64,000 nucleotides of DNA from Rhodococcus ruber. Its GTDB lineage: Bacteria; Actinomycetota; Actinomycetes; Mycobacteriales; Mycobacteriaceae. Shown one piece after another: positions 29,028 through 38,008 of the stretch; the stretch's first letter is position 1, and each line of letters starts with the position of its first letter. The translations under genes were made by a program, and so were the position numbers. The stretch spans positions 186,001 to 250,000 of the forward strand of contig NZ_JAPWIJ010000007.1 of assembly GCF_027270735.1 (NCBI RefSeq). Direction: 5' to 3'. Under the pieces are notes generated by a model that saw only the letters and a program-made list of their open reading frames with translations, made no database searches and was not told the origin of the DNA.

Positions 29028-29789
29028 TCACGACGCCCGAAGTTTCGCTCGCCCGGGAACACCCGCGCGTGACCGGACGGGTGCGCCTGCGTCGACCATG
29101 GCGTCGAGCAGCATTTGGCCCCGACGAGCTCCGTCCGACGCGCTCGCCCCCGCCAGAATCGGAACGTACGTCGAGGCACCGAGAATCGCGTCTCCGACCA
29201 GAGCCCAGAAGACGCGAACATCCAGTGGAGCGCGCTCGGATATCGCGCGAAACACCGCACCGAGCGACGTCGTGCAGCGATGCGCCGTCCAGACCAGCAG
29301 AGCCTCCTCACACGGAAGCGTGACCGTGCCGGGCTCACCCGCCGAGGGATCCTCCGGCAGCACCCTCAGGATCGGCGACGCGACACCCGCCCAGTCGATT
29401 CCGCCGTCACTGTCCATGTGGATCCACATGTTGTCGATGCCCGGATCCCACGCCCGGGCCTCCAGGACCAGCAACGCCGAGACTCGGCCGATCACGGCGT
29501 GGATCAAGGCCGTGGCCACCTGCACCGCAGCAGCCTCGGGCACATCCAGGTCCTCGAGCGACCGGCTGTACATCTGCTCGACGCGTCCGTCCGTGAGACC
29601 GACGGCCAACTGCCACCACCGGCGCTTACCTTCGTTCGCCATGGCGGCCACCGCGTACATCCGCGGGTAATCGGGATTGAGTGCGCGAAGAGTCTCACAC
29701 GAGTCGGCCAACTGCGCCGACCCATCGGATCGGTTCGAGAATCGACGAACATCGGCCCAGCTCGAGAATGCCGCCGTTGCAACTGACAC
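29028..29789 (-). CDS. Hypothetical protein, possibly FhuF-like, iron-regulated
   Basis: The 253-residue protein has a helical region and strings such as WWQLAVGLTDGR and RVFWALVGDAILGAS that weakly recall FhuF-type siderophore-iron reductases. The C-terminal cysteine cluster of true FhuF is absent, so it may be a cluster-less relative or another fold. The GTG at 29789 is supported by AAGGAG about 8 bases upstream and replaces a longer unsupported start at 29831. It is divergent from a FecCD siderophore transporter and shares an iron box with it. Confidence 0.55.
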   Translation of the reverse strand: MSVATAAFSSWADVRRFSNRSDGSAQLADSCETLRALNPDYPRMYAVAAMANEGKRRWWQLAVGLTDGRVEQMYSRSLEDLDVPEAAAVQVATALIHAVIGRVSALLVLEARAWDPGIDNMWIHMDSDGGIDWAGVASPILRVLPEDPSAGEPGTVTLPCEEALLVWTAHRCTTSLGAVFRAISERAPLDVRVFWALVGDAILGASTYVPILAGASASDGARRGQMLLDAMVDAGAPVRSRAGVPGRAKLRAS

Positions 29790-29844
29790 CTGATCGCTCC
29801 TTGAAGTTCGTGGCGGGTGGATGCGTCGCACCCCGACTCGTTAT

Positions 29845-29863
29845 GTAGGTTAGCCTAACCAGA
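29845..29863. promoter_or_regulatory. IdeR/DtxR iron box between divergent genes
   Basis: GTAGGTTAGCCTAACCAGA matches 16 of 19 positions of the DtxR/IdeR consensus, with a perfect 13-bp palindromic core GGTTAGCCTAACC. It lies between the gene starting at 29789 (minus) and the RDD-FecCD gene starting at 29970 (plus), so both are probably repressed by iron-loaded IdeR. A further half-site (GTAACCTAA) occurs near 29925. Confidence 0.85.
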
Positions 29864-29969
29864 TACATTTGGGAATCAGGTACCGCTACCCTTACCTCAC
29901 CTCACATGGAAAGCAAGGGTTCCGTAACCTAAACGAGTCCCTTCGATACAGCGAGGAGTCACGACCACT

Positions 29970-31445
29970 GTGACCACAGCTCCGCTACTCGGCCCACACG
30001 GCGCTCGCCGGTCTCCCGACGAGCAATACGGGACCGAGAACGTGCCCGATGGCCCGCCGCCGCGGATCTCGCGAATCGGGGCAGGCGCTATCGACACCCT
30101 GATCGTTGTGGTCCCCTTGTTCGTCGGATGGTCCATCGTCGACGCACTGCGTGACGACAACGGAGGCGGACAAGCGGACCGATTCGTGTTCGGCGCAATT
30201 GCCGTGTGCGTCGCGGTGGCTCTTTTCGTCTGGAACCGCGGGTACCGCGACGGCAACGACGGCCAGAGCACCGGTAGGCGATGGCTGGGGCTGACGCTGC
30301 GAGACAGCGTCACCCACGGCCCGATCGGCGCACGCCGAGCGCTGCGTCGTCAGTTTCGGATCGGCGCTGCATCGTCCGAGGTGGTGCGCGAAAAGGTCGC
30401 TGCAGCAGAAGGATTCGAGCCCATACCCAAGGACGGTTCGGTCGCTGCCATTCGTCGGCGGAGATTGCTGGGCTTGGCCGTTCTGGTCGCCGCTCTCGTG
30501 GCCGGAATTCTCGCCAGCATCGCCATCGGCGCTCGGCCCCTGACCTTTGCCGAGATAGCCCACGCCCTGCTGAATTCGACGGGTACCGACACCGACATCA
30601 TCGTGCGCACGCTCCGAGTCCCCCGCACAGTGCTCGCGCTGGTCGTGGGTATTGCGCTCGGCATCGCAGGCGCTCTCATCCAAGGACACACACGCAACCC
30701 ACTGGCCGACGCCAGCCTGCTCGGCCTCAACTCGGGAGCGGCGTTCTTCGTCGTGATGGCCATCTACCTGTTCCGGTTCACCTCGCCGAGTCAGTACCTG
30801 TGGTTCGCGTTCGCCGGTTCGGCGGTGGCGAGCGTCGTCGTGTTCGGACTGTCGTCGATCGGGTCGGGAAGATCGAGTCCGGTCAATCTGGCGTTGGCCG
30901 GGGCCGGTGTCGCATTCTTCCTCTCGGCAATGACCAACGCCGTTGTCCTGCTCGATCAGACCAGCCTGGACGGCTACCGCTTCTGGGTGGTCGGATCCGT
31001 CGCCGGACGCGGCCTCGACGTGTTGTGGCAGGTTTTGCCGTTCCTGGTGATCGGCGTCCTCATCGCAGTCGCGAGCACTCCCGGTCTGAACGTCATGAGC
31101 CTCGGTGAGGACGTCGCACGCTCACTGGGAACCAACATTGCGGTCACCCGCACCGTCGGGATCCTCGCCATCACGCTGCTGACCGGCGCTGCGACCGCAG
31201 CGTGCGGTCCCATCGCCTTCGTGGGCCTCGTCGTACCGCACATCGCCCGAGCAGTGACCGGACCCGACTACCGCTGGCTCGTCCCCTATGCAGGCCTCAT
31301 GGGCGGTGTGATGCTCATGATCGCCGACGTGATCGGACGGGTCGTCGTGCGCCCGGGCGAGCTCCAGGTGGGCATCGTTCTGGCCCTGATAGGCGCGCCG
31401 TTCTTCATCGCTCTCGTTCGGCGCCGGAAGTTGGTCGGCCTGTGA
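29970..31445 (+). CDS. FecCD-family siderophore permease with N-terminal RDD-like domain
   Basis: The 491-residue protein is about 150 residues longer than a usual FecCD permease. Residues about 30-140 form an RDD-like membrane domain (RISRIGAGAIDTLIVVVPLF, GRRWLGLTLRDSVTHGPIG, RALRRQF). The FecCD permease follows from about residue 160 with LRVPRTVLALVVGIALGIAG, GHTRNPLADASLLGLNSGA and AACGPIAFVGLVVPHIAR. It should be a membrane subunit of an ABC importer for an iron-siderophore. The last 4 bp overlap the next permease gene. Confidence 0.85.
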   Translation: MTTAPLLGPHGARRSPDEQYGTENVPDGPPPRISRIGAGAIDTLIVVVPLFVGWSIVDALRDDNGGGQADRFVFGAIAVCVAVALFVWNRGYRDGNDGQSTGRRWLGLTLRDSVTHGPIGARRALRRQFRIGAASSEVVREKVAAAEGFEPIPKDGSVAAIRRRRLLGLAVLVAALVAGILASIAIGARPLTFAEIAHALLNSTGTDTDIIVRTLRVPRTVLALVVGIALGIAGALIQGHTRNPLADASLLGLNSGAAFFVVMAIYLFRFTSPSQYLWFAFAGSAVASVVVFGLSSIGSGRSSPVNLALAGAGVAFFLSAMTNAVVLLDQTSLDGYRFWVVGSVAGRGLDVLWQVLPFLVIGVLIAVASTPGLNVMSLGEDVARSLGTNIAVTRTVGILAITLLTGAATAACGPIAFVGLVVPHIARAVTGPDYRWLVPYAGLMGGVMLMIADVIGRVVVRPGELQVGIVLALIGAPFFIALVRRRKLVGL

Positions 31446-32542
31446 CAACCGATCTGCAGTCGACACCGCCGTCGTCCGAGAAGGGCGTCGTTCGCGCCCG
31501 GCCCGCGTTTCGTCTCGGCCCGATTTCTCTGGTCCGACGACCGCTGATGGTCATCGCCACAGTCCTGTTGGCGGCAGCCCTCGTGCTGGTCATGTGTATC
31601 AACATCGGACGTGGTGATTTTCCTCTGTCGATCGCACAGGTTCTCGACGTACTTCTCGGGGGCGGCTCGAGGATCGAGCGGTTCATCGTCATGGATCTGC
31701 GGCTGCCTCGGTCGCTCACCGGCCTCCTCGTCGGAGCCGCACTCGGTATCTCCGGGGCGATCACCCAATCGATTTCCCGCAACGCGCTCGCCAGCCCCGA
31801 CATACTCGGGATCACCGCCGGTTCCAGTGCCGCAGCCGTTGCACTGATCGTGCTCGGCGGAGGCGGCAGCTTCAGCGGTCTGCTCGCTACTCTCGGCCTG
31901 CCGCTCGCGGCTCTGATCGGCGGTCTGCTCACCGCAATCGCGATCTACACCCTGGCCTGGCGAAAAGGTGTCGACGGTTTCCGGCTCATCCTGGTGGGAA
32001 TTGCCGTCAACGCCATGCTCACCGCAGTCATCGGATGGCTACTGATCAGCGCGGACATCAACGACGTCTCGCGCGCTCAGGTCTGGCTCAACGGCTCGCT
32101 CAACGGTGCCAACTGGGCGTCGGTCTGGCCGGTGGCAGCCGCTGTCGTCCTCGTCGGCGGTGGCACCATCATTGCGACGTTCACCCTCGGCGCGCTGCGT
32201 CTGGGTGACGACAACGCCCGATCGCTCGGAGTACGCCTGCAACACAGCCAGGCCATGATGCTCTTGGCTGCCGTCGCTCTCGCCGCCATAGCGACCGCCG
32301 CGGCCGGACCCATCGGATTCGTTGCGCTGGCAGCGCCGCAGATCGCACTCCGAATCCTGCGTACGCCTGGCCCGCCCATCATTGCGTCGGCACTGCTCGG
32401 TGGATTGCTGGTCGTGGCAAGCGATCTGATCGCCCGCACGATTCTGCCGGTGGAGCTACCGGTCGGCATCGTCACCTCGGCCCTCGGCGGACCGTTCCTT
32501 CTGTACCTTCTCGTTCGCAGTAATCGAAAGGCTTCCGTATGA
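31442..32542 (+). CDS. FecCD-family siderophore permease, second subunit
   Basis: The 366-residue permease has a hydrophobic fold with the family motifs DLRLPRSLTGLLVGAALGIS, SISRNALASPDILGITAG and AAGPIGFVALAAPQIALRI. Start GTG overlaps the previous stop, and its own stop overlaps the ATPase start by 4 bp, so the three are one operon. It forms the heterodimeric membrane channel with the RDD-FecCD protein. Confidence 0.9.
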   Translation: MTTDLQSTPPSSEKGVVRARPAFRLGPISLVRRPLMVIATVLLAAALVLVMCINIGRGDFPLSIAQVLDVLLGGGSRIERFIVMDLRLPRSLTGLLVGAALGISGAITQSISRNALASPDILGITAGSSAAAVALIVLGGGGSFSGLLATLGLPLAALIGGLLTAIAIYTLAWRKGVDGFRLILVGIAVNAMLTAVIGWLLISADINDVSRAQVWLNGSLNGANWASVWPVAAAVVLVGGGTIIATFTLGALRLGDDNARSLGVRLQHSQAMMLLAAVALAAIATAAAGPIGFVALAAPQIALRILRTPGPPIIASALLGGLLVVASDLIARTILPVELPVGIVTSALGGPFLLYLLVRSNRKASV

Positions 32543-33408
32543 CCACCAGCCAACCCTCGCGTCTGATCGCGGAGGATCTCAGCCTCGGTTACGGCGATCG
32601 CACCATCGTCGAGCACCTCGACCTCGAAATTCACACCGGAGTCATCACCACGGTCATCGGACCCAACGGCTGCGGCAAGTCGACGCTCCTGCGTTCGCTC
32701 GGTCGCCTGCTCAAGCCCAAGGCCGGCAGTGTGATGCTCGACGGGCGGGCGATCTCCTCGATGAAGACCAAGGAGGTTGCCCGAACCCTCGGAATGCTGC
32801 CGCAGGCACCGACCGCCCCCGAAGGACTGACCGTCGCAGACCTCGTCTCACGTGGTCGTCATCCCCACCAATCGTGGATAAGGCAGTGGAGCTCCGACGA
32901 CGAGGCCGAGGTGGCGAACGCACTCGAGTTGACCGGAGTCGGCGACCTCGCCGACCGACCCGTCGACGAACTCTCGGGCGGTCAGCGTCAGAGAGCGTGG
33001 ATCTCCATGGCGCTCGCACAGGGCACCGACATCCTGTTGCTGGACGAGCCGACGACGTACCTCGACCTCGCACACTCCATCGAGGTCCTCGATCTCGTCG
33101 ATCGACTGCACGCCGAGCTCGGGCGGACGATCGTGATGGTGCTGCACGATCTCAATCTGGCACTTCGCTACAGCGACCGGTTGATCGTCATGAAGCAGGG
33201 GCAGATCGTCACCTCCGGGCGACCTCAGGACGTCATATCGGAGCAGTTGTTGCTCGACGTCTTCGGCCTGGAGGCCACCGTGATCGAAGACCCGATGTCC
33301 GATCGACCCCTCATCGTTCCGATCGGGACACGGCACGTGTACGGGTCGGTCGGCGGGCCGGTCAGGTCCGAGGGCAACTCTGCCGAGGGCCCAGCCACAG
33401 CCGTCTAG
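32539..33408 (+). CDS. ABC transporter ATPase for iron-siderophore uptake
   Basis: The 289-residue ATPase has Walker A GPNGCGKST, Q-loop MLPQAPT, signature LSGGQRQR, Walker B ILLLDEPTTYLD and the switch His in MVLHDLNLAL. Strings such as RGRHPHQSW are typical of FepC/FecE-type siderophore ATPases. It is third in the operon. No substrate-binding lipoprotein gene is adjacent, so that component must be encoded elsewhere. Confidence 0.93.
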   Translation: MTTSQPSRLIAEDLSLGYGDRTIVEHLDLEIHTGVITTVIGPNGCGKSTLLRSLGRLLKPKAGSVMLDGRAISSMKTKEVARTLGMLPQAPTAPEGLTVADLVSRGRHPHQSWIRQWSSDDEAEVANALELTGVGDLADRPVDELSGGQRQRAWISMALAQGTDILLLDEPTTYLDLAHSIEVLDLVDRLHAELGRTIVMVLHDLNLALRYSDRLIVMKQGQIVTSGRPQDVISEQLLLDVFGLEATVIEDPMSDRPLIVPIGTRHVYGSVGGPVRSEGNSAEGPATAV

Positions 33409-33414
33409 CCACCG

Positions 33415-36099
33415 TCACCGCTCGATCATCGTGCGCACCAGCTTGAACCCCTGACCGATCGACACGTCGGGCAAGTAGGCCCGACCGATCGCGTTACCGA
33501 TACTGGGCAATGCTGCCGGATCCGCGAACGTCATGTGCATCGGTTCGTAGCGAGGCTGGAACTTGGATTTGAAGGCCAGGAGAGAACGGAATCCGTAGAC
33601 GGGTTCGAGTGTGCGTCCGAGCACGTCGAGCAACCGTTCGAGCAGTCCCGACAGAGTCGACTGCTCAGCGCTGGAGACGTGTTCGGGTTGCTTCTCGTCC
33701 ACCTTGGCCAGCGGTGCGCCGGATAAACTGAGGAATCTGGCACCCTCCTGCTCGAGCAGCAGAGCAGCCGACGCGATGAGAAACTCCATCGTCGGACGAA
33801 AGCCTTCCGACCGACGACGCATGAAGTCGAGCGTCCATCCGACGATGACGCCGTCCTCGTACACCGGCATCCACGAGGTGACGCCGTGCACGGTCCGATG
33901 CTCGTCGACCGCGATCAGGCACCGAACGTTCTCGTCGTCCACCTCCTCGAGACCGCCCAGAGTGAACCCCATCTCGGGCATACCCTTGTCTGCAACCCAT
34001 TCCTCGGAAATCGCGGTGATCTGATCGGTGATGGCCAGTGGTGCCGAAGGGAAACGAATCCATTCGGCTACGACCCCCGCCTTCTTCGCCCGGTTCAGCG
34101 CCGTCCGCACGTCCTGGAAACGCTTGCCGGTGAAGGCAATTCCGTCCAGGTCCAGCACAGTCTCCTCACCCACCTGGATTCCGCCCCAGCCGAGGGAATC
34201 GGTGATGCGGCGAACATCGGGGGTGACGGAGTAGAAACACGGTATCCAGCCGTTCTTCGACGCGAACTCGGCGAATTCGACGACGTTGTCCCGCAACGAC
34301 TCTCGAGGACCCACTGGATCGCCGGTAGTGAGAGCCACACCCGAGATGACGCGATAGGCGACGTAACTGCGGCCGTCGGGGCCGAACCAGTACTTGTTTC
34401 CGCGCCAGGTCGTCATCCACGACAGCGCCGAACCGCTGCTCGCCATGAGCAGTCCGCGCGCGCGTTCGGTCGCGTCGGTCTCCGTCCCGTACACCGGGGT
34501 CAGGAAGGTACTCGCAGCGAAAACACAGACCACCGACCAGAACACCACGCCGGTCCACTCGAACAGCAGGGTGGTGGGAATGCTTTGCGGCAGCAGGGCG
34601 GGTTCGAGCCATTGCAGGTAGACAGGCGGAATCAGACGCTGCGGGAAGTCCGCCAGCAAACCGCCGAACGACGGCGAATCGGCAAAGCCGCCACGCGCGA
34701 GGTACCCACCGATCGCGTAGACCGCACCGAGTCCCACCCCGACTCCGATCACCGACGCGGCCCACCGCCGGTAGGTGCCCGAGGGTGCCGATACGTCGAA
34801 GAACTTGCGCGTCACCAGGAGAACCACCAGCACGATCAGCGGCAGCAAGAACGGCACGGCCGTGCGATATGCGGTCGGCGATTCGAGGCCGTAGAACAGC
34901 GATTGGTCGTCTCCGGCCTCGAGGAATCGAATAGCGAAGTTGGCCACCGACAGAGCGAGCAGGATCAGCTGCGAGACCATCGCCAGCACCCAGGCGAAAC
35001 GCCTGCCACGACGAAGGCCGTCGCTGACCACCAGCAAGAACAGGGAGGGCATGATGCTCAGAATGGTCGGACCGACGCCGCCGAGCCTGAGATCGAGCAG
35101 ACCGCGACGGCACTCCACCGGATCGGTGGTCGCATCGGCGCAGATCTCGCGCACCTCGGCTGCCGTGTAGGGCACTCCTCGAACCACATCTCGGAGGACA
35201 GCGAACGGGCCGACAGCGTTGGGGCTCAGTGCCGCCAGCACCGGCCCCAAGGCACTCGCAGCAACGATGAGCGCAACCAGCACACGGCCCTCTCGCTGGG
35301 TACCCGCCAATCGGGGGCCACGCGCCGAACGGCCGACGATCCACGGACCCACGATCAGGCCGATGACCGCGGCGGCCAGTCGAACCACGTCCTGCAGGTG
35401 CCCACCGAACAGCGCCAACGTCACCAGCAGCGCCAGTACACCGACGCGGATACGTCTGCGCCACAACGTGTCCATTCGCGAGGTCGCAACGAGCACCACG
35501 CCGAATATCCATGTCGTCGGACCCACAGCGGTTCCGACGTGCAACCGGAAGCCCCAATCGGCGTCGAAGGTCTTGGCCAGAGCAGCGAGACCGAGACCGA
35601 GTAGCGAACCGGCCACCTGCGTGACGAAAGCAGCGATCGCGAAGCGACGGGACCCGATCCGGCGCTCGATAGGCGCAGCGGCGAGCAGAACCGCAACAGT
35701 CGCCACCACGCATCCGGCGATATTGGGAGCCGTCAAGCCCGAGGTCAGCGGAGTCCACAGGTGCCAGTGTTCGAACGGCATGATGCCTACGGCGAAGTAC
35801 TTGTCCAATTGGCCGCGATCATCGAACACGGCCGCAGCGATACCGGACAACCACACGATCGCGAGCAAAGTGAAACTGACCGGGGCCCCGACCGCACCGA
35901 ACACGATGAGCGCCCACAATCTGCGAACCTGCCGCATCACTGCGGACGATCCCACCTTCAACGCCCCGGTGCGCTTCGATATCCACGAAGGTCCAGCGAG
36001 GTCGCCTGCGTCGGCCTCCGCCGACGACGAGGTGGCTGTCCCGGGAAGCTCCGGCTCGGTCACGTTCACGAAGTCAGCCCTGTTCTCGTTGCCAGCCAT
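33415..36099 (-). CDS. Aminoacyl-phosphatidylglycerol synthase (MprF-like, rhomboid-like N-terminus)
   Basis: The 894-residue membrane protein has about 60 polar residues, then many helices: a rhomboid-like block (residues about 60-330) and a further helical block to about 520. The C-terminal DUF2156/GNAT-like domain (RGNKYWFGPDGRSYVAY, GWTLDFMRRRSEGFRPTMEF, EPVYGFRSLLAFKSKFQPR) transfers an amino acid from tRNA to phosphatidylglycerol. In Corynebacterium glutamicum relatives use alanyl-tRNA. The amino acid here is not known. The gene's start overlaps the end of the hydrolase gene by 34 bp. Confidence 0.82.
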   Translation of the reverse strand: MAGNENRADFVNVTEPELPGTATSSSAEADAGDLAGPSWISKRTGALKVGSSAVMRQVRRLWALIVFGAVGAPVSFTLLAIVWLSGIAAAVFDDRGQLDKYFAVGIMPFEHWHLWTPLTSGLTAPNIAGCVVATVAVLLAAAPIERRIGSRRFAIAAFVTQVAGSLLGLGLAALAKTFDADWGFRLHVGTAVGPTTWIFGVVLVATSRMDTLWRRRIRVGVLALLVTLALFGGHLQDVVRLAAAVIGLIVGPWIVGRSARGPRLAGTQREGRVLVALIVAASALGPVLAALSPNAVGPFAVLRDVVRGVPYTAAEVREICADATTDPVECRRGLLDLRLGGVGPTILSIMPSLFLLVVSDGLRRGRRFAWVLAMVSQLILLALSVANFAIRFLEAGDDQSLFYGLESPTAYRTAVPFLLPLIVLVVLLVTRKFFDVSAPSGTYRRWAASVIGVGVGLGAVYAIGGYLARGGFADSPSFGGLLADFPQRLIPPVYLQWLEPALLPQSIPTTLLFEWTGVVFWSVVCVFAASTFLTPVYGTETDATERARGLLMASSGSALSWMTTWRGNKYWFGPDGRSYVAYRVISGVALTTGDPVGPRESLRDNVVEFAEFASKNGWIPCFYSVTPDVRRITDSLGWGGIQVGEETVLDLDGIAFTGKRFQDVRTALNRAKKAGVVAEWIRFPSAPLAITDQITAISEEWVADKGMPEMGFTLGGLEEVDDENVRCLIAVDEHRTVHGVTSWMPVYEDGVIVGWTLDFMRRRSEGFRPTMEFLIASAALLLEQEGARFLSLSGAPLAKVDEKQPEHVSSAEQSTLSGLLERLLDVLGRTLEPVYGFRSLLAFKSKFQPRYEPMHMTFADPAALPSIGNAIGRAYLPDVSIGQGFKLVRTMIER

Positions 36100-37367
36100 G
36101 GGAGTTCACGACGCAGGCCTTCCGACCAGACTGCGAAGCTGTGTCCGCCAGGTACCTCCACGTACTGCACATCCATTCCAGCAGCCTTCGCCGCGTCGTA
36201 CATCTCTTGTTGACCCGGTTTGTAATCCTTGTCGTCCGCGCCCACGACGAAAATACCGGCAGAGTCGGGGTACCGACGCGATTTGAGAAGGTCGAGCGGG
36301 TTGATGGCGGTGAATGCTGCAGAATTGCCGCCGAAGGCCTGCTGCACGGTTCGATCCCGATCTCCGAGGGTGGGCTCGCGCTGACCCGACAGGTTGAGGA
36401 AGGTGGGATAGACGTCAGGGTGGTTGGTCGCCATCTGAATGGAGCACGTTCCACCGTAGGACAATCCACCGATCGCCCAGTGGGCACGATTGCGGTCCAC
36501 TTGCAGCGCCGCGTCGATCCAATCGGGAACATCTCGAGACAGATACGTGTCCACGTTCCCCAGAGGCGAATCGACACACAGCGGATTGGCGATCGATGAC
36601 CCGGTGCCGTCCGCGACGACCACGACCGGCGCAAGACCGGCATGATCACGGGCAAAGTTGTCCATGGTCTGGGCGAGCTTTCCGCCGTTGAGCCAGTCCT
36701 CGGGCGCACCCGGTTGACCGGCGAGCAAGACCAGGACAGGCAACAACGGTCGAGGATCGGCAAAATACGCAGGCGGGAGGTAGATCTCGGCGTCCCGGGC
36801 GGAGAAGTTGGACGCGGCGGCCGGTATGGGTGCCGAGGTGACTCGTCCTGCGGTCGCCAGATCAGCAGGTGCAGTCCACACCGAATCCAAGGGCGTACCG
36901 GTGACGGTCTGTGTCACTGCGGCCGGCACATCCGAGAACTGAATACGGGCCGCGGACTCGACTCCGAGGGCATTGCCCACGGTGGGATACGCATCGAACT
37001 CCAGGTTGACGTGCAGCGCCGCAGCTGCGACCACCAGAACGGCCGCCACCACCGTCGTCAGTTTGCCCAGCACCCCACGGGCCGCGAGCAACCGGGGCAT
37101 CACCGCAAACAGTGCGGCGAGGCCCACCCCGATCCAGACGTAGATCGAGGTGGCTATCGGATCCGGAAACGGTCGCCACACCTTCTCGACCACCACGTAA
37201 CCGACAGCCGTGGCAACGACCGCGACCGTCGCGGCGATCGGCAGCGCACGCCTCGAGTATCGCCGCGACGACGAGACGACCAGCCACACACCACCGAGCG
37301 CGCCCAGAACGGACACGATCACCGGCACCGGGCCGTCGATCAACGACAGAGAATCGAACCACTCCAC
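36066..37367 (-). CDS. Membrane-anchored alpha/beta hydrolase, probable aminoacyl-lipid hydrolase
   Basis: The 433-residue protein has about four N-terminal transmembrane helices and then an extracytoplasmic esterase-D/antigen-85-like hydrolase with nucleophile elbow GGLSYGGTC and a final catalytic His in VPGGHSFAVW. Genes for such hydrolases accompany aminoacyl-PG synthases in actinobacteria and enterococci, where they remove the amino acid (AhyD type). The GTG at 37367 is preferred over 37538 because GCGGAGA precedes it and homology starts there; the longer start would bury the BlaI operator in coding sequence. Confidence 0.8.
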   Translation of the reverse strand: MEWFDSLSLIDGPVPVIVSVLGALGGVWLVVSSSRRYSRRALPIAATVAVVATAVGYVVVEKVWRPFPDPIATSIYVWIGVGLAALFAVMPRLLAARGVLGKLTTVVAAVLVVAAAALHVNLEFDAYPTVGNALGVESAARIQFSDVPAAVTQTVTGTPLDSVWTAPADLATAGRVTSAPIPAAASNFSARDAEIYLPPAYFADPRPLLPVLVLLAGQPGAPEDWLNGGKLAQTMDNFARDHAGLAPVVVVADGTGSSIANPLCVDSPLGNVDTYLSRDVPDWIDAALQVDRNRAHWAIGGLSYGGTCSIQMATNHPDVYPTFLNLSGQREPTLGDRDRTVQQAFGGNSAAFTAINPLDLLKSRRYPDSAGIFVVGADDKDYKPGQQEMYDAAKAAGMDVQYVEVPGGHSFAVWSEGLRRELPWLATRTGLTS

Positions 37368-37515
37368 GCTTGCGTCTCCGCTCACTTCTCGAAGAGTCGG
37401 GCCGCGGGGCGGCACGATCACGTGAGAAGGATATTCGCCCCGATGTTCTGCCAGTCGAGACCCGTCGATTCGAGACGTTACGACTATGACCGAACCCACA
37501 GTGCCGGAACGGTCG

Positions 37516-37534
37516 GTACTACCACGGGTAGTAC
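37516..37534. promoter_or_regulatory. BlaI/MecI-type operator
   Basis: GTACTAC-CACGG-GTAGTAC is a perfect 7-bp inverted repeat with a 5-bp spacer, fitting the TACTAC-N5-GTAGTA BlaI box of mycobacteria. It lies 35 bp before the blaI start and 149 bp from the divergent hydrolase start. It should mediate BlaI self-repression and may also act on the hydrolase-aaPGS pair. Confidence 0.85.
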
Positions 37535-37568
37535 GCATCAGCGTCGGAGTAGCCGTAGAGTACGAAGA

Positions 37569-37985
37569 ATGGCTGGTCTTGGTGAACTAGAGCGCGCAGT
37601 GATGGACCATCTGTGGGAGTCGTCGGATCCCCAGACCGTTCGTCAGGTCCACGAGGCACTGGCGACACATCGTGAGCTCGCTTACACGACTGTGATGACG
37701 GTGCTGCAGCGTCTGGCGAAGAAGAAGTTGGTTGTTCAGCAGCGCGACGATCGAGCGCATCGATACGCACCTCTGCACGGTCGCGACGAGTTGGTTGCGA
37801 GCTTGATGGTCGACGCGTTGTCGCAGGCACCCGCGTCCGGTGGACGCGCTGCCGCACTCGTCCACTTCGTCGGACAGGTCGGTGCCGACGAAGCCGCCGC
37901 ACTCCGTGAGGCACTCGCCGCTCTGGAAGTGGCACAATCGGAGAGAGAGTCCCCTTCGGCTGGAGAAGGCCGTCCGACGGACTGA
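37569..37985 (+). CDS. blaI: BlaI/MecI family transcriptional repressor
   Basis: The 138-residue repressor has the family's winged helix (LGELERAVMDHLWES, TVRQVHEALAT, AYTTVMTVLQRLAKKKLV) and C-terminal dimer helices. BlaI represses beta-lactamase and partner genes and is inactivated by proteolysis after BlaR1 senses beta-lactams. It is followed 24 bp later by an M56 peptidase, and matches Rv1846c. The start ATG is 35 bp after a good BlaI operator. Confidence 0.93.
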   Translation: MAGLGELERAVMDHLWESSDPQTVRQVHEALATHRELAYTTVMTVLQRLAKKKLVVQQRDDRAHRYAPLHGRDELVASLMVDALSQAPASGGRAAALVHFVGQVGADEAAALREALAALEVAQSERESPSAGEGRPTD

Positions 37986-38008
37986 CGCTCGCCGTAGTAA
38001 GTGAGGAC

